Program-made: the position numbers and the translations under genes
Shown: positions 61,332 to 64,000 of the stretch, piece after piece
Layout of the letters: every line of letters starts with the position of its first letter
How positions within the stretch are numbered: position 1 is the first letter of the stretch
Source: Geosiphon pyriformis
Taxonomy: Eukaryota > Glomeromycota > Glomeromycetes > Archaeosporales > Geosiphonaceae
DNA length: 64,000 nucleotides
Assembly (NCBI GenBank): GCA_016748015.1
Contig: JAAOMT010000294.1
Span: forward strand, 368,393 to 432,392
Reading direction: 5' to 3'
The notes under the pieces: model-generated
Databases searched by the model: none
What the model was told of the DNA's origin: nothing
What the model saw: only the letters and a program-made list of their open reading frames with translations

Positions 61332-61839
61332 ATGCTAGTCTGTGAAGCCCCATTTTCAGTTACAGGGAACATTTTTACTGCATCCCCTTGCAGGAAGATA
61401 ATAATCCGAAAAAAGTGGCTCATTGGGAATCGGTTGCCTGATGAGCTTGCTGCAAATCTTGTCCATAGTGTGAAAAATCGAGTTGAAGCCAGGGGACTAA
61501 AAAGCCTAAAAAACATGAGTTTTTGCTCAATCGAGTTAACAAATTCTCAGATCATGCAAAAAATCGATGCAATTTATAAGATGGTGTGTATCAAAATAAA
61601 TATTTTTGCATGGGATTAGTTTAGAGCTCTAGGCAAAAGTGAATTCATCTCCTCATGTCTTTACATCTTTGTTTTAATAGGTGGATCGGAAATTTGATGA
61701 CATGGAGGGGTCGAATATTTTGGATGTACTGTACATAATGTTAAATATCAAAGATCCGGAACTTTTCTTTTGTTCTAATACAATAGTGATTAGCGTTCAT
61801 TTCAAACCCTGGTATTTATGCATGAATGGCATTCGATAA
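61332..61839 (+). CDS. Small hypothetical protein, two exons
   Basis: Exons 61332-61583 and 61681-61839 join in phase 0 with a GTGTGT donor and TTTTAATAG acceptor, giving 136 residues. The protein starts MLVCEAPFSVTGN, has a basic patch (RKIIIRKKW) and a helical amphipathic stretch (ELAANLVHSVKNRVEARGL), then IDAIYKMVDRKFDDMEG across the junction. There is no signal peptide or known domain. The composition is protein-like over both exons, which is the main support. It could be a fragment of a larger dead gene or element, given the transposons on both sides. Confidence 0.4.
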
Positions 61840-61967
61840 AATAATACCACCATCTAGGTTACAACCTCCACTCAGATAAAAACGCCAGCTTTCTCCACCA
61901 TAAAAATCTTCGTCAAAAAATTACATTCAGAAAGTTCAATCTTTTGATTTTACAACAACCATTCATC

Positions 61968-62168
61968 ATGTCGCTCAAAATTGCTTTGATGATTCTATTT
62001 GTCTTGTTCGGGGTTCTCTTCACCATTACTGCTGCTATGCCATTGGTTCCCTATTACCCTAGACCTCCATGCGGTGGTCCTCCATACGGTGGTCCTCCAT
62101 ATATCGACAATTATCGTGGGAAAATTTGCATTTCACCAGATTTCAACCTTCTGGCTGATGGGAATTAA
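61968..62168 (+). CDS. Small secreted Pro/Gly-rich peptide
   Basis: A 66-residue protein. The ATG at 61968 gives a signal peptide (IALMILFVLFGVLFTITAA) cut near residue 23. The mature part opens MPLVPYYPRPPC, has two GGPPYGGPPY-type units, then DNYRGKICISPDF and ends ADGN. It contains two cysteines that could pair. Size and layout (signal peptide, short mature part, intronless) match the other small secreted gene at 46516, though the mature sequences are unrelated. A cell-wall or effector-type role is possible; function is unknown. Confidence 0.68.
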   Translation: MSLKIALMILFVLFGVLFTITAAMPLVPYYPRPPCGGPPYGGPPYIDNYRGKICISPDFNLLADGN

Positions 62169-62972
62169 ATTCAAGAGGCTGGTTTACTCTGGAAGGTTTA
62201 TATTTGAGAATAAAATGATATACTAGTTCTTCAATTAATTTGAGCTAGCAATAATACACTGTAAATTTCGTAACAGAAAAAAGTATCTGTTTTAAATGAT
62301 ATAAATATAATATTTTCATTTTCGAAACGTAAAATCATATATCGATAATAAAATGAAAAATGCCAAGCGAGTTTCTTTCACAGCAAACAAATTTCAAAAT
62401 TTTGCTTTTAAAGGCCGTTAATACTATCTCTTAACTAAAATATAAAAAACTTTGATGAATTTTATTTTTTTGAAATTTTTTCAAATCATGGACAGTAGGA
62501 AGTTTAAATAAAAGGCCACTCAGCAGCATAACCACGCATTATGTCAAAGTTTTATATTCCTCAAATTCTCGGAAATTTTGCCTGAAGCCCTTGGTTTTCA
62601 CGAATTTCTTGTTCAATTCATACCTATCAAAAACTAAATTTATTCACTTTTTTTTTTAATTTTTTTATTAAACAAAGCAAGCTTTAATCGAATAGTTAAA
62701 ATAGTTCCAAAGTTTTATTTAATGATGATAATAACGTATATGTTTAAAAGCTTATAATTATAAATCTGAACATAAATAATTTGTGATTTAATGCTAATTT
62801 CAAAAAACTACAATTAGTTACTTTTTGAAAACATAAAATAATGTTGATAAAGCTTTTTGAATATTATATTTATTAAAACAACATAACTTAAAATCAAAAT
62901 CATTTTTTTTTAATATACGCCTGATATTTTAATAATCACACTTATGATATAACATGGAAATTTTTATATATA
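62169..62972. other. Spacer before the second Tigger element
   Basis: AT-rich sequence with no gene. It includes the 3' untranslated region of the small peptide gene, with AATAAA near 62210. Confidence 0.5.
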
Positions 62973-64000
62973 CAGTCAGACCTCCATAAAAGAACCCTCG
63001 ATAAAAGAACAACCTCTTACAAAGAACATTTTTTTATAGAACCAATTGATTAATTAACAATTTTCCCTTTATATAAGAACAATCTATAAAGGAATAAGAA
63101 CATAATTTTATCAAACGTTTATTCGAAATTTACCTTCATATAAGAACAAATATCACGTGCTAGATGTTAATTTAAATCGATTTACATTGGACTTCCTCTT
63201 TTTGATCTTGTCTGTTTTCACGTACAGCCACTTAGTCCCTATTGTATTCTAATTCAAGCTTGCTAAAACCAAATCTAATATTATCATTATAGGCACATTT
63301 TCTAACAGACTTGCTAAATTATCACAATGTCGGAACCTTTATTCAAAAAACAAAAACGAGCAGCAGTTAATAATGCTCTTTGTAAAGAAATTTGTCAATA
63401 TTCCAAAAATCACTATGGCATGAAACATGATGATATTGTAGCTTACTTCAATCATAAATATCCAGAACTTCATATTTCTCGTCCAACTGTCTCCAAGATA
63501 ATCAAAGAGCATGCAAAGTGGTTGAATATTGAAATTGATGAAATTGATGAAAGATCTATTCAACACAAAAGCGTTAAATTTCCATTATTAGACCAAGTTT
63601 TAAGTTATTGAGTAGAACAAGTAACGGCAGCCACTATCAAATTCAATGATCAACTAATTAAAGAGAAAGGAAAAAAATTTGCCAAACTTCTTGGTATACA
63701 CCAAAATGAAATACAATTCTCAAATAGATGGATTCAAAAATTCAAAAAACGAAACCAATTATGTGTTTACCGATTTCATGGTGAAGCAGGAAGTGTATCA
63801 ACTGAAAGTTTACCAGAAGAACGAAGAAAATTAAAAACCATTATATCCGAATTTGATCCTGCTGACATATAATGCTGATGAAACAGGATTATTTTTTCGT
63901 ATGTGACCAAATCAAACACTTGCAAAATGTTGAAATGCAGGAAAAAAATTGATATATTATACTTACCAATTGTTATCGTTATATATTATTGTTATATTAA
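62973..64000 (+). mobile_element. 5' part of a pogo/Tigger DNA transposon (cut by window end)
   Basis: Begins CAGTCAGACCTCC directly after TA, the expected TA target duplication and CAGT terminus of pogo-like elements. The first ~170 bases contain at least seven copies of an ATAAAAGAAC-like word. The transposase frame starts at 63327. The right terminus lies beyond the window, so the length is unknown. Confidence 0.85.
63327..64000 (+). pseudogene. pogo/Tigger transposase, N-terminal half, with stops
   Basis: Starts MSEPLFKKQKRAAVNNALCK, a Psq/CENP-B-type helix-turn-helix (ISRPTVSKIIKEHAKW), then a second DNA-binding helix region (KFAKLLGIHQNEIQFSNRW) and the start of the catalytic domain (NADETGLFF). 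An in-frame TGA stands where Trp is expected (LSY*VEQV, about 63609-63611). About 2 bases are missing just before NADETG, and further TGA codons follow (M*PNQTL, KC*NAG). It is thus non-functional as read, though less decayed than the copy at 59-61 kb. Confidence 0.85.

Overview
The window looks like nuclear DNA of an arbuscular mycorrhizal fungus (Glomeromycotina, Rhizophagus/Glomus-like). It is very AT-rich, and its genes are split by many short GT-AG introns. It carries a kinase-like/Sel1 repeat gene and Kelch proteins anchored by one membrane segment, both typical of expanded families in these fungi. It also has VTC polyphosphate machinery, fungal anoctamin and SWIRM proteins, and many Tc1- and pogo/Tigger-type transposon relics. 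The species call is inference from content; no rRNA or other marker gene is present.

Layout. 0.5-2.6 kb: an SLC49/FLVCR-like major facilitator gene (minus) with an unresolved frame change. 3.0-3.5 kb: a Tc1/mariner relic. 4.5-8.0 kb: a ten-exon gene for a large N-glycosylated, multi-pass membrane protein. 8.8-13.4 kb: a head-to-head inverted duplication of a Kelch gene; the plus copy is intact and the minus copy is broken. 13.4-17.5 kb: AT-rich sequence with a poly-T tract and an assembly gap. 17.5-18.8 kb: a SWIRM-domain protein. 18.8-22.6 kb: microsatellites and the first copy of a ~390 bp dispersed repeat. 22.7-24.6 kb: a pseudokinase-Sel1 gene (minus). 24.6-30.2 kb: non-coding, with the second repeat copy and a decayed reading frame. 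30.3-32.3 kb: a PDI-family gene (minus) ending in HEEL. 35.5-37.2 kb: a secreted Asn/Gly protein built from about 32 thirteen-residue units. 38.6-42.6 kb: an anoctamin (TMEM16). 43.1-44.1 kb: another Tc1 relic. 44.3-45.3 kb: a Ser/Lys-rich membrane protein. 46.5 kb: a small secreted peptide. 48.8-51.6 kb: a VTC4-like polyphosphate polymerase (minus), head-to-head with a divergent CAX-type cation/proton exchanger at 52.4-53.9 kb. 54-59 kb: extremely AT-rich decayed sequence. 59.1-60.8 kb: a pogo/Tigger transposase with stop codons at expected Trp positions. 61.1-62.2 kb: a MITE-like element, a small two-exon frame and a Pro/Gly-rich secreted peptide. From 62.97 kb: the 5' half of a second Tigger element that runs off the window.

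Functional links. The VTC4/CAX pair joins vacuolar polyphosphate synthesis and cation loading, a plausible partnership in fungi that store and move polyphosphate. Several genes encode secretory-pathway or surface proteins: PDI, two small secreted peptides, the Asn/Gly repeat protein, the Kelch membrane protein, the 891-residue membrane protein and the anoctamin. Transposon debris fills much of the right third.
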